From NCBI GenBank assembly GCA_021129785.1, contig JAJOKQ010000024.1, positions 1 to 5,806 on the forward strand: a DNA stretch of 5,806 bases, read 5' to 3'. The notes beneath the pieces are model-generated. The model searched no databases, was not told the DNA's origin, and saw only the letters and a list, made by a program, of their open reading frames with translations. This document shows, in pieces, positions 1 to 5,806 of the stretch (within the stretch, counting starts at the first letter, position 1; each line of letters begins with the position of its first letter). The position numbers were made by a program, and so were the translations under genes. The DNA is from Clostridiales bacterium. Lineage in GTDB: Bacteria; Bacillota; Clostridia; Peptostreptococcales; NVVX01.

Positions 1-154
1 TAAGTTCTACTGCTTCAAAAGCCCCTGTTGATGCTCCCGATGGTACAATAGCTGTTCCAAGCTCTCCACTATCTAAGTATACTTCTACCTCGATCGTTGG
101 ATTTCCTCTTGAGTCTAATATTTCTCTTGCATAAATTTCAGTTATGATACTCAT
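1..154 (-). CDS. eno: Enolase, N-terminal fragment (gene continues off the left edge)
   Basis: Enolase (2-phosphoglycerate to phosphoenolpyruvate and water; Mg2+-dependent, cytoplasmic) is the last gene of the operon in this window. Only the first 51 codons are present. They start MSIITEIYAREILDSRGNPT, the conserved opening of bacterial enolases, with the DSRGNPT signature at residues 14-20. The GASTG loop follows at about residues 40-44; its serine belongs to the mobile loop that contributes to the second Mg2+ site in this family. The ATG at 152-154 is chosen because an AGGGAG Shine-Dalgarno sequence (minus strand of 163-168) lies 8 nt upstream, and because the N-terminus matches the family exactly. 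The gene begins 17 nt after the gpmI stop, with no terminator between them, so it is probably cotranscribed. Identity is secure; nothing can be said about the catalytic C-terminal barrel, which is outside the window. Confidence 0.97.
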   Translation of the reverse strand, partial: MSIITEIYAREILDSRGNPTIEVEVYLDSGELGTAIVPSGASTGAFEAVEL

Positions 155-171
155 TTTTATTTCTCCCTTCA

Positions 172-1707
172 CTATTTTCTTAGTAGGCTAAGCCCCGTCA
201 TTTCTTTTGGTACATCGGTGTTCATTAATTCTAAAATAGTTGGTGCCAGGTCGCTAAGCTTTCCATCTTCTCTAAGCACATAGTCGCCTTCTGCAACTAA
301 TATGCAAGGCACCAAATTGGTTGTATGTGCTGTCATCACTTCATTAGTATCCTCATTAATTAGCTGTTCGGCATTTCCATGATCAGAAATAACAATCGCT
401 TTTCCACCCTTCGCTACTACCATATCAATTACTTTTCCTAAACATTCATCGACCGTTTCTAATGCTCTTACTGTTGCATCAAACACACCCGTGTGACCTA
501 CCATGTCTGGATTGGCAAAATTCACTACAATAAAGTCATGCTCGTCTTTTCTTATTTCTTTTAGCAATTCTTCTGTTACTTCAAATGCGCTCATTTCTGG
601 TTTTAAGTCATATGTGTCAACTTTTGGTGATGGAATTAGCTTCCTCACTTCATTACTGTTTGGTTCTTCAATTCCTCCATTAAAAAAGTATGTAACATGC
701 GCATATTTTTCAGTTTCAGCAATCCTTAGCTGTTTCATACCTAAACTACTGAGGTGTTCGCCTAGTGTATTGTTAAGTCTCTCTGCCCTGTATGCGACAT
801 TAACATTTTTAATAGATGAATCGTATACTGTCATCGTCACGTAGTGAAGTGCTAAATCACTAGATTTTCTATCAAAATCTGAAAAGTCCTTATCTACTAA
901 TGCTCTAGTTATTTCGCGCGCTCTATCAGGTCTGAAATTATAGAAAATAACTGAATCGCCATGCTCGATCTTTGTCTTACAATTTGTTTCTACCACAGTA
1001 GGAATCACAAATTCGTCATTTTCGCCAACTTCATAGGCTTTTTTTACAGCTTCTATTGCACTATCTGTTTTACGGCCTTCTCCGTGAACTAGAGCATCAT
1101 AAGCTTTCTGGACTCTATCCCAACGTTTGTCTCTGTCCATTGCGTAATATCTTCCCGATACTGTAGCAATTACTCCTACACCTATTTCCTCAATTTTTTG
1201 CTCTAGCTCAGTAATGTAGGTAATAGCACTTCTAGGTGGCGTGTCTCTTCCATCTAGAAAACAATGCACTACAATTTTTTCTCTAGACAAGCCTTTTTGT
1301 TTAGCTAGTTTTAACAAAGCATATAAATGCTCTAGATGACTATGCACGCCACCATCAGAAGCTAATCCTAGTAAATGTAGTTTCTTATTGTTCTTTTTTG
1401 CGTTTTCAATTGCTTTTATGAATGCCTCTTTTTTCTCAAAAATACCTTCTCTAATTTCTTTTGAAATTCTTGTTAGCTCTTGGTAAACAACCCGCCCTGC
1501 TCCAATGTTGAGGTGTCCAACTTCTGAGTTTCCTATTTGTCCTTCAGGAAGTCCAACTGCTAACCCAGAAGCTTTGAGCTTTGTTGTTGGGTATCTGCTT
1601 TGTAATAGATCAAAATTTGGCATTTTGGCAGCTTTGACCGCATTACCTATGGTTGATTCACTGAGTCCTAATCCATCTAAAATTATTAATACTGTCGGTT
1701 TTTCCAT
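172..1707 (-). CDS. gpmI: 2,3-bisphosphoglycerate-independent phosphoglycerate mutase
   Basis: This cytoplasmic enzyme interconverts 3- and 2-phosphoglycerate through a phosphoserine intermediate and needs Mn2+ in Gram-positive bacteria. It belongs to the alkaline phosphatase superfamily. The 511-residue length is normal. Visible elements in order: ILDGLGL with metal-ligand Asp11; GNSEVGH with nucleophile Ser61; the transferase-domain motifs SDGGVHSH (118-124), DGRDTPP (152-158), SGRYYAMDRDKRW (184-196) and FRPDRARE (258-265); ETEKYAHVTYFFNGG (331-345); then the phosphatase-domain ligands Asp401 and His405 in NPDMVGHTG, Asp442 and His443 in SDHGNAE, and His461 in TAHTTNLVP. All expected active-site residues are present. 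The start at 1705-1707 is supported by AAAGGAGAT (minus strand of 1716-1724). The stop is TAG at 172-174. It sits 20 nt after tpiA and 17 nt before eno. It is unrelated to the cofactor-dependent GpmA family. Confidence 0.99.
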   Translation of the reverse strand: MEKPTVLIILDGLGLSESTIGNAVKAAKMPNFDLLQSRYPTTKLKASGLAVGLPEGQIGNSEVGHLNIGAGRVVYQELTRISKEIREGIFEKKEAFIKAIENAKKNNKKLHLLGLASDGGVHSHLEHLYALLKLAKQKGLSREKIVVHCFLDGRDTPPRSAITYITELEQKIEEIGVGVIATVSGRYYAMDRDKRWDRVQKAYDALVHGEGRKTDSAIEAVKKAYEVGENDEFVIPTVVETNCKTKIEHGDSVIFYNFRPDRAREITRALVDKDFSDFDRKSSDLALHYVTMTVYDSSIKNVNVAYRAERLNNTLGEHLSSLGMKQLRIAETEKYAHVTYFFNGGIEEPNSNEVRKLIPSPKVDTYDLKPEMSAFEVTEELLKEIRKDEHDFIVVNFANPDMVGHTGVFDATVRALETVDECLGKVIDMVVAKGGKAIVISDHGNAEQLINEDTNEVMTAHTTNLVPCILVAEGDYVLREDGKLSDLAPTILELMNTDVPKEMTGLSLLRK

Positions 1708-1727
1708 AAACGAAAATCTCCTTTAAT

Positions 1728-2474
1728 TCAAAAATTCACTATTGCTAAGAATGACTCTGCGTCTAGGCTCGCTCCACCAACAAGCGCACCATCAATGTCA
1801 TACTCATTCATTATTTCAGTTGCATTGTTTGGTTTAACGCTGCCACCATATTGGATTCTTACTGCATCTGAAACTTTTTCACCATAGTTTTTGTCAATAA
1901 GTCCCCGTATAAAACTCACAACATCGTTAGCATCTTTAGAAGAAGCTGTTTTACCTGTTCCAATTGCCCAAATAGGTTCGTATGCAATAACAATTTCTAA
2001 CATATCTTCAGCACTTATTCCATTTAAGCAAGATTCAACTTGTTTTTTTACAACATCATGCGTTCTTCCTTCTTCTCTTTCTTCTAAGGTTTCACCTACA
2101 CATAAAATTGGTTTGATTTTCTTTTTAATAGCCTTTTTAATTTTTTTGTTAACTACTTCATTAGTTTCTCCAAAGATTTGACGTCTTTCAGAATGCCCTA
2201 AAATAACATAGTCTACACCAATGTCATTTAGCATATCAGCAGAAATTTCACCAGTGAAAGCACCACTATCCGCCCAATGCATATTTTGTGCGCCGATTTT
2301 TACTTTACTATCTGCCACGATTTTTTTTATTTCGCTAATGTAGATAGATGGGCAACATACAACTATTTCTACATCAGTTTTTGTAGCTTCGCTTTTTATT
2401 TTCTCTACTAACTTTGTTGCATTTTCTAAGTTCATATTCATTTTCCAATTTCCTGCAATAATAGGTGTTCTCAT
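1728..2474 (-). CDS. tpiA: Triosephosphate isomerase
   Basis: TpiA interconverts dihydroxyacetone phosphate and glyceraldehyde-3-phosphate as a cytoplasmic TIM-barrel dimer, feeding both halves of aldolase-cleaved hexose into lower glycolysis. The 248 residues match the usual length. Catalytic residues are all visible: Lys11 in GNWKMN (8-13), His94 in GHSERR (93-98) and Glu166 in AYEPIWAIGTG (164-174). The last motif runs into the phosphate-gripping loop 6 (about 167-177). The phosphate-binding YGGSVK (209-214) and VGGASL (232-237) complete the site. The ATG at 2472-2474 has an AGGAGG ribosome site (minus strand of 2481-2486) 6 nt upstream. The stop is TGA at 1728-1730. The middle of the protein (about residues 109-122) is very lysine-rich, in keeping with A-rich codon use. 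It lies 15 nt after pgk and 20 nt before gpmI, so translation of the cluster is closely linked. Confidence 0.99.
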   Translation of the reverse strand: MRTPIIAGNWKMNMNLENATKLVEKIKSEATKTDVEIVVCCPSIYISEIKKIVADSKVKIGAQNMHWADSGAFTGEISADMLNDIGVDYVILGHSERRQIFGETNEVVNKKIKKAIKKKIKPILCVGETLEEREEGRTHDVVKKQVESCLNGISAEDMLEIVIAYEPIWAIGTGKTASSKDANDVVSFIRGLIDKNYGEKVSDAVRIQYGGSVKPNNATEIMNEYDIDGALVGGASLDAESFLAIVNF

Positions 2475-2489
2475 CTTTTTCCTCCTACG

Positions 2490-3689
2490 CTATTTGTCGT
2501 CCAATATATCGATACCTGGTAAAGTTTTGCCCTCGAAGAGTTCTAGTGATGCTCCTCCACCTGTCGAAATATGTGTCATTTTATCAGCATATCCTAGTTG
2601 CTCTACGGCTGCCGCACTATCTCCACCACCTATTATGGTAGTTCCTTCACATAAAGAGAGTAGGTGCGCAACTTTTCTTGTGCCTTCTGCAAAAGCTGGT
2701 ATCTCAAACACACCCATAGGACCGTTCCAAATTATAGTTTTAGCTGAGAGAACAATATCTTCAAGCAGTTTTACAGTTTCTTCCCCAATGTCAACACCAA
2801 TCCAGTCTTTTGGCATTTTCTTGATATCTACAGTTTTATAGTTTGCACCATCTTTAAATTCATCAGCAATTACTGTATCTACTGGCAATATAAGATGAAC
2901 TCCTTTTTCTCTAGCAGTTCTCATTAATTCTAAAGCTAATTCCATTTTATCTTCTTCTAATAGTGAGTTGCCGATTTCGTACCCTTGTGCTTTGATAAAT
3001 GTGTAAGCCATTCCTCCACCTATAATTAGCACTTGAACTTTGTCTAACAAATTCTTAATTACACCGATTTTATCTGACACTTTGGCTCCGCCTAAAATAG
3101 CTACAAATGGTTTCTCTGGTTTTTCGACCGCTGTCCCCATAATTATTATTTCTTTTTCAATTAGCAAACCCATTGCTGATGGTAAGTAATTTGCTATCCC
3201 AGTTGTTGAACAATGTGCTCTGTGGGCAGTGCCAAAAGCATCGTTGATAAAGATATCTCCCAGCGAAGCTAGTTCTTTAGAGAAACTCTCTACATTCTTG
3301 GTTTCTTCTTTTCTGTATCTAACATTTTGTAGTAACATTATTTGCCTAGGCTTTAAGTTTGCTGAATTTTGCTTCGCACTATCACCTACAACATTATCGT
3401 CATCTGCAAAAATAACTTCTCTTCTAATAAGTTCTGCAATTCTTTTGGCAATTGGCGCTAGAGAAAATTCAGGTTTCACCTCACCTTTTGGCCTACCTAG
3501 GTGCGACATCAAAATTACTGATGCGTTATTTTCAATCAAATAATTAATAGTAGGTAATGCTGCCTTGATTCTAAGATCATTAGTAATATTCCCTTCTTTA
3601 TCCATAGGAACATTAAAGTCGCATCGTACAATTACTTTTTTATCTGAAACATTCATATTTCTTATAGTTTTTTTGTTTAAGATTGACAT
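2490..3689 (-). CDS. pgk: Phosphoglycerate kinase
   Basis: Pgk transfers phosphate from 1,3-bisphosphoglycerate to ADP, the first ATP-yielding step of glycolysis. It is cytoplasmic and monomeric. The 399 residues are typical of the family. N-domain (substrate) motifs: VRCDFNVPMD (21-30), SHLGRPKG (62-69), QNVRYRKEE (121-129) and NDAFGTAHRAH (149-159). C-domain (nucleotide) motifs: LGGAKVSDK (199-207), GGGMAYTF (224-231), WNGPMGVFE (321-329), GGGDSAAA (354-361) and STGGGA (375-380). The Gln in QNVRYRKEE is one I associate with clostridial sequences. A longer frame opens at a TTG at 3717-3719, but the AAGGAGG ribosome site (3696-3702) lies inside that extension and sits 6 nt before the ATG at 3687-3689, whose MSILNKKTI start fits the family. 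The stop is TAG at 2490-2492. Unlike all other genes here it is separated from its upstream neighbour, by 210 nt. In B. subtilis an additional promoter precedes pgk; I could not identify a convincing one here. Confidence 0.99.
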   Translation of the reverse strand: MSILNKKTIRNMNVSDKKVIVRCDFNVPMDKEGNITNDLRIKAALPTINYLIENNASVILMSHLGRPKGEVKPEFSLAPIAKRIAELIRREVIFADDDNVVGDSAKQNSANLKPRQIMLLQNVRYRKEETKNVESFSKELASLGDIFINDAFGTAHRAHCSTTGIANYLPSAMGLLIEKEIIIMGTAVEKPEKPFVAILGGAKVSDKIGVIKNLLDKVQVLIIGGGMAYTFIKAQGYEIGNSLLEEDKMELALELMRTAREKGVHLILPVDTVIADEFKDGANYKTVDIKKMPKDWIGVDIGEETVKLLEDIVLSAKTIIWNGPMGVFEIPAFAEGTRKVAHLLSLCEGTTIIGGGDSAAAVEQLGYADKMTHISTGGGASLELFEGKTLPGIDILDDK

Positions 3690-3695
3690 AATCGT

Positions 3696-3702
3696 CCTCC
3701 TT
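3696..3702 (-). promoter_or_regulatory. Ribosome binding site of pgk (decides the start)
   Basis: AAGGAGG on the minus strand, 6 nt before the ATG at 3687-3689, is a near-perfect anti-16S match. Because it falls inside the TTG-initiated extension (3690-3719) of the pgk frame, it shows that the extension is not the real N-terminus. Confidence 0.9.
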
Positions 3703-3705
3703 CTA

Positions 3706-3798
3706 CTAGTAAAATCCAACCCAGTCCCGCAGTATAAGTACAGAGCTGGGTTGATTATTTAGCTTTCCAAGCAACAGTTCTAAAGCCTTTACTTTCAT
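3706..3798 (-). CDS. Possible 30-residue small protein between gap and pgk
   Basis: I do not recognise this product. The frame starts with ATG (minus strand of 3796-3798) and ends with TAG (3706-3708). GGAG (minus strand of 3807-3810) lies 8 nt before the ATG, a good ribosome-site spacing. The peptide starts MKVKALELLLGKLNNQPSS and ends in a hydrophobic/aromatic stretch, LILRDWVGFY; the first half could form an amphipathic helix. No signal peptide or complete membrane segment is visible. The distance from its stop to the pgk ATG is 16 nt, the same as at other junctions of this operon, which is what first suggests a real cistron. Against it: a 30-codon frame can arise by chance, and its last third overlaps a hairpin (3717-3753) that may be the element truly under selection. 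It could also be part of a dispersed repeat. Treat it as a candidate only. Confidence 0.25.
   Translation of the reverse strand: MKVKALELLLGKLNNQPSSVLILRDWVGFY
3717..3753 (-). repeat. Long imperfect hairpin upstream of pgk
   Basis: The arms CAACCCAG and CTGGGTTG (3746-3753 and 3717-3724) pair perfectly over 8 bp. In the transcribed strand the 21-nt inner segment can fold further: CUC with GGG (including one G-U), then GUA with UAC around a CUUA loop. The whole is about 14 bp, with one bulge and an asymmetric internal loop. The element is richer in G+C than its surroundings. Only four U residues follow, after a GA, so it is a poor intrinsic terminator. It ends 14 nt before the pgk ribosome site. 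Likely roles are mRNA stabilisation, a processing or weak attenuation signal, or a copy of a dispersed intergenic repeat. Confidence 0.65.
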
Positions 3799-3806
3799 AT
3801 ATGAAA
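3793..3806. repeat. 14-bp perfect palindrome
   Basis: TTTCATATATGAAA is a perfect 14-bp palindrome in the gap-pgk interval. It contains the ATG of the 30-codon candidate frame. As RNA it could form a 5-bp hairpin with a UAUA loop; as DNA it could be a site for a dimeric protein. No protein is known to me to bind this exact sequence, so function is open. Confidence 0.5.
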
Positions 3807-3899
3807 CTCCATGATTTCAAGTTCTAAATACACTAATGAATTTCATAGCTTGAGTAGTATTTCCGTTGCGGTAAAAACTTCTCTTCATATTACTTTAAT

Positions 3900-4910
3900 T
3901 TATAGCCCTTCTTCTACAATATATGTTACTAAGTCTATTACTCTTACTGAATAACCCCACTCATTATCATACCAAGAAATTATCTTCAACATATTACCAT
4001 CCATTACATCAGTAGCTAATCCGTCAATAATTGATGAACGTGGATCTTGCCTGTAGTCCATTGATACCAAAGGCTCATCAGAATATCCTAGTATTCCTTT
4101 CATCTCACCATTTGCTGCATCTGAAAACGCTTTGTTGACTTCTTCAACAGAAGTATTTTTTTCTACTTCAACAACTAAGTCAACAACTGAAACTGTTGGT
4201 GTTGGAACTCTCATTGCCATTCCAGTGAATTTGCCTTTTAACTGTGGTAACACTAATGAAACAGCAGCTGCGGCACCAGTAGTTGTTGGTATAATCGACT
4301 CAGCAGCAGCACGTGATCTTCTTAAATCTTTATGCGGTGCATCAAGTATTTTTTGGTCGTTAGTATACGCATGAATTGTTGTCATTAGCCCTCTTTTAAT
4401 TCCAAATTTCTCATCAATTACTTTAGCAAAAGGTGCTAAACAGTTTGTTGTGCAAGATGCGTTAGATATTATATGATGATTTTTAGCATCATAATCTTTT
4501 TCATTTACACCTAGTACTATTGTTATGTCTTCACCTTTAGTTGGTGCAGTAATAAGAACTTTCTTTGCTCCTGCTCTAACATGCTTCATAGCAGTTTCTT
4601 TTGTTCTAAAAATACCTGTAGCTTCTATTACAATATCAACGCCTAATTTAGCCCATGGTAAATTTTCTGGATCTCTTTCTGCAAATATTTTAATTTCTTT
4701 ACCATTTACAATAAGAGCATCTTCTTTCGCTTCTACTGTGCCGTTAAATTTTCCATACAAGCTGTCGTACTTAAGTAAATGCGCCAAAGTTTTTGAGTCC
4801 GTAAGATCATTAATCGCTACAATTTCCCAACCTCTTTGCTCTTCAACTGCAATTTTAAATGCATTTCTTCCAATTCTACCAAACCCATTAATTGCTACTT
4901 TTACACTCAT
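3900..4910 (-). CDS. gap: Glyceraldehyde-3-phosphate dehydrogenase, NAD-type (glycolytic)
   Basis: The enzyme oxidises and phosphorylates glyceraldehyde-3-phosphate to 1,3-bisphosphoglycerate with NAD+; it is a cytoplasmic tetramer. The 336 residues are standard. The N-terminal Rossmann domain shows NGFGRIGR (8-15), and Asp35 at the end of the second strand (AINDLTD) favours NAD over NADP. The catalytic domain shows SNASCTTNCLAP (149-160) with Cys153, His180 in TTIHAYTNDQ, HKDLRRSRAA (193-202), PTTTGAA (208-214), RVPTPTVSVVDL (234-245) and the C-terminal WYDNEWGYS (313-321). Two departures from common sequences: Ala191 in LDAPHKD, where Leu is usual in NAD enzymes, and Ala215 where TGAAK usually has Lys. 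The ATG at 4908-4910 follows an AGGAGG ribosome site (minus strand of 4918-4923) by 7 nt. It starts 16 nt after cggR and is expected to be under CggR control, consistent with a glycolytic (GapA-like) rather than gluconeogenic role. Confidence 0.98.
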   Translation of the reverse strand: MSVKVAINGFGRIGRNAFKIAVEEQRGWEIVAINDLTDSKTLAHLLKYDSLYGKFNGTVEAKEDALIVNGKEIKIFAERDPENLPWAKLGVDIVIEATGIFRTKETAMKHVRAGAKKVLITAPTKGEDITIVLGVNEKDYDAKNHHIISNASCTTNCLAPFAKVIDEKFGIKRGLMTTIHAYTNDQKILDAPHKDLRRSRAAAESIIPTTTGAAAAVSLVLPQLKGKFTGMAMRVPTPTVSVVDLVVEVEKNTSVEEVNKAFSDAANGEMKGILGYSDEPLVSMDYRQDPRSSIIDGLATDVMDGNMLKIISWYDNEWGYSVRVIDLVTYIVEEGL

Positions 4911-4926
4911 TTTAATTCCTCCTATT

Positions 4927-5806
4927 TTATTGTATACTTATATTTATTATTTCTCTGGCTGCTCCTTCGTCAGTTACAAGAATCATATTCTTGTTTAGCT
5001 TAGAAATAGCCATAATTGCCTCAGCTTTTCTTACTCCACCTGCTATACCTATCACACATGGAATTCCAACAAAATCATTCAATCCTATACCTATTGTATT
5101 CATTTCATACATGATTTCACCTTCTTTATTGAAAAAATAACCAAATGCTTCAGCTACAGCATTTTTCTTTTCCAATTTCAAAAGGATTTCTGGTGAAAGT
5201 TCTCTCTCTCTTGCCATTTTGTCTGATCTGCCTATTCCAAATAGAAGCAAATTAGCTTTTTTTACCTTACTTATTATCTCTTTAATCTTTGGGTCATGTA
5301 AAATGCTTGTAAGCGCCTCATCACAAAGCGTGTCCGATACATGCAGTAAATGATATTTCCCATCTAGTTTATTTGCTATTTCCGCTGCAATAGTGTTAGC
5401 CTGATTTTCAACATTTTTACCTAACCCGCCTCTAGCCGGCACAACAACAATATTCTTTGCCTTAGTTCCTTCGTTTATACCACGCGCCACAGTCGACATC
5501 GTCGAGCCTCCAGTTACCGCGATAATATCATTGTCTCTAATCACTCTCTCAATAACTCTTGACGCCTTCTTACCTATATCGTCTATTACATATTCGTCTT
5601 TTTCCATATTCCCAGCCACAATAATTACTTCTTTTATTCCTAACAGCGTAGTTATTCTTCTCTCTAGTTCACTTATACCACGAATTGCGTAAATAAAACT
5701 CTTTAATTTTTCTATTAGATTAATTCCTTCATATGTTATGCACATTCCAGCAGTTGTGACTTCCACTAAATTCTCAGATTTCAAAAAGTCTATTTCAGTT
5801 CTAACT
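4927..5806 (-). CDS. cggR: Central glycolytic genes regulator CggR (SorC family), N-terminus off the window
   Basis: CggR represses the gap operon, including itself; fructose-1,6-bisphosphate weakens its operator binding in B. subtilis. The frame is open to the right edge, so the gene is incomplete. The 292 visible residues, against about 340 for B. subtilis CggR, imply that roughly 50 residues with most of the winged-helix domain are missing. The first visible residues (VRTEIDFLKSENLVEV, then TTAGMCITYEG) match the end of the recognition helix and the wing. The effector domain follows, in visible-residue numbering: VTGGST (97-102), VPARGGLG (122-129), NQANTIAAE, FGIGRSDKMA (189-198), AEAFGYFF (218-225), AGGVRKAEAI (255-264) and VTDEGAA near the C-terminus. 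These are the sugar-phosphate-isomerase-like sensor motifs. B. subtilis has GGTT where this protein has GGST. A TTG at 5782-5784 could be mistaken for a start, but homology continues upstream. The stop is TAA at 4927-4929, 16 nt before gap. Confidence 0.96.
   Translation of the reverse strand, partial: VRTEIDFLKSENLVEVTTAGMCITYEGINLIEKLKSFIYAIRGISELERRITTLLGIKEVIIVAGNMEKDEYVIDDIGKKASRVIERVIRDNDIIAVTGGSTMSTVARGINEGTKAKNIVVVPARGGLGKNVENQANTIAAEIANKLDGKYHLLHVSDTLCDEALTSILHDPKIKEIISKVKKANLLLFGIGRSDKMARERELSPEILLKLEKKNAVAEAFGYFFNKEGEIMYEMNTIGIGLNDFVGIPCVIGIAGGVRKAEAIMAISKLNKNMILVTDEGAAREIINISIQ
4976..4994 (-). repeat. 8-bp hairpin inside the 3' end of cggR
   Basis: ACAAGAAT and ATTCTTGT form a perfect 8-bp inverted repeat around a 3-nt loop, within the codons for NKNMILV of CggR. 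It lies 65 nt before the gap start. In B. subtilis the cggR-gapA transcript is cleaved near the cggR 3' end, just upstream of a stem-loop that then protects the gapA-containing product. This hairpin is in the corresponding place. The stem is A+U-rich, and one such repeat could occur by chance in a window this size, so the functional reading is an inference from position. Confidence 0.45.

Larger units (their letters stand above)
3690..3899 (-). other. Unusually long gap-pgk intergenic region
   Basis: This 210-nt interval separates gap from pgk, while the other junctions measure 15-20 nt. Read on the transcribed strand it contains, in order: an A-rich segment after the gap stop; an 11-bp ATGAA-N-TTCAT inverted repeat (3836-3846); a TGAAA arm (3815-3819) followed by the 14-bp palindrome (3793-3806); a possible 30-codon frame (3706-3798); a long imperfect hairpin (3717-3753); and the pgk ribosome site. 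I found no -35/-10 pair with good matches at acceptable spacing. TATACT (minus strand of 3731-3736) resembles a -10 box but has no plausible -35 partner. There is no strong intrinsic terminator. The region may set the relative expression of gap and the downstream genes, but this is inferred from position only. Confidence 0.7.

Noticed and set aside
3690..3719. N-terminal extension of pgk from a TTG at 3717-3719
   Set aside because: The strong AAGGAGG ribosome site lies inside the extension, the extra ten residues match nothing in the Pgk family, and the ATG at 3687-3689 is ideally placed.
3731..3736. TATACT as a -10 box for a pgk promoter
   Set aside because: It matches five of six consensus bases, but there is no acceptable -35 hexamer 16-19 nt upstream, no extended -10 TG, and it lies inside the hairpin.
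3711..3753. Intrinsic terminator after gap
   Set aside because: The stem is followed by GA and only four U residues, and the 21-nt inner segment is long; it is at best a weak attenuator.
3776..3828. Direct 9-bp repeat AGTTCTAAA (3776-3784 and 3820-3828)
   Set aside because: Short, A+T-rich and without further similarity around it; a chance match is reasonable in this interval.
3817..3888. A 23-codon minus-strand frame right after gap
   Set aside because: It has no Shine-Dalgarno sequence and no recognisable product; its length is expected by chance in an A+T-rich spacer.
503..4998. Plus-strand open frames, for example 503-844, 3229-3543 and 4525-4998
   Set aside because: All lie antisense to well-identified genes, have low-complexity Ser/Leu-rich translations typical of reverse frames of lysine- and glutamate-rich genes, and show no recognisable motifs.
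5782..5784. TTG start for cggR
   Set aside because: The frame continues upstream to the window edge with residues that fit the CggR winged-helix region, so the true start is outside the window.

Overview
The window is part of the central glycolytic operon of a low-GC Gram-positive bacterium (Firmicutes/Bacillota). Every gene lies on the minus strand, so transcription runs from high to low coordinates: cggR (5' end outside the window), gap, pgk, tpiA, gpmI, eno (3' end outside the window). This is the classical order known from Bacillus and many clostridia. The A+T-rich, AGA/ATA/TTA-rich codon use, strong AGGAGG-type ribosome sites, a CggR-type SorC-family repressor, a cofactor-independent phosphoglycerate mutase, and a Pgk with Gln-Asn-Val-Arg-Tyr-Arg-Lys-Glu-Glu where many families have Glu-Asn, all suggest an anaerobic clostridial lineage. 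I cannot name a genus.

Layout: cggR occupies 4927 to beyond 5806, gap 3900-4910, pgk 2490-3689, tpiA 1728-2474, gpmI 172-1707, and eno runs from 154 off the left edge. Four of the five junctions are only 15-20 nt long and consist essentially of the next gene's Shine-Dalgarno sequence. The exception is the 210-nt gap-pgk interval (3690-3899). It holds an elongated hairpin, a 14-bp palindrome, and a possible 30-codon reading frame with its own ribosome site. The promoter and CggR operator, expected upstream of cggR, lie outside the window.

Together the enzymes carry glyceraldehyde-3-phosphate to phosphoenolpyruvate: TpiA interconverts the triose phosphates, Gap oxidises and phosphorylates, Pgk makes ATP, GpmI moves the phosphate from C3 to C2, and Eno dehydrates. 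CggR is expected to repress the operon until fructose-1,6-bisphosphate rises.

I see no mobile element, CRISPR array, tRNA, rRNA or defence-type gene. All six protein genes are well-known families. The only parts not explained by standard annotation are the gap-pgk interval and a small hairpin inside the 3' end of cggR, whose position recalls the mRNA processing site described in Bacillus subtilis. No new biological system is evident.
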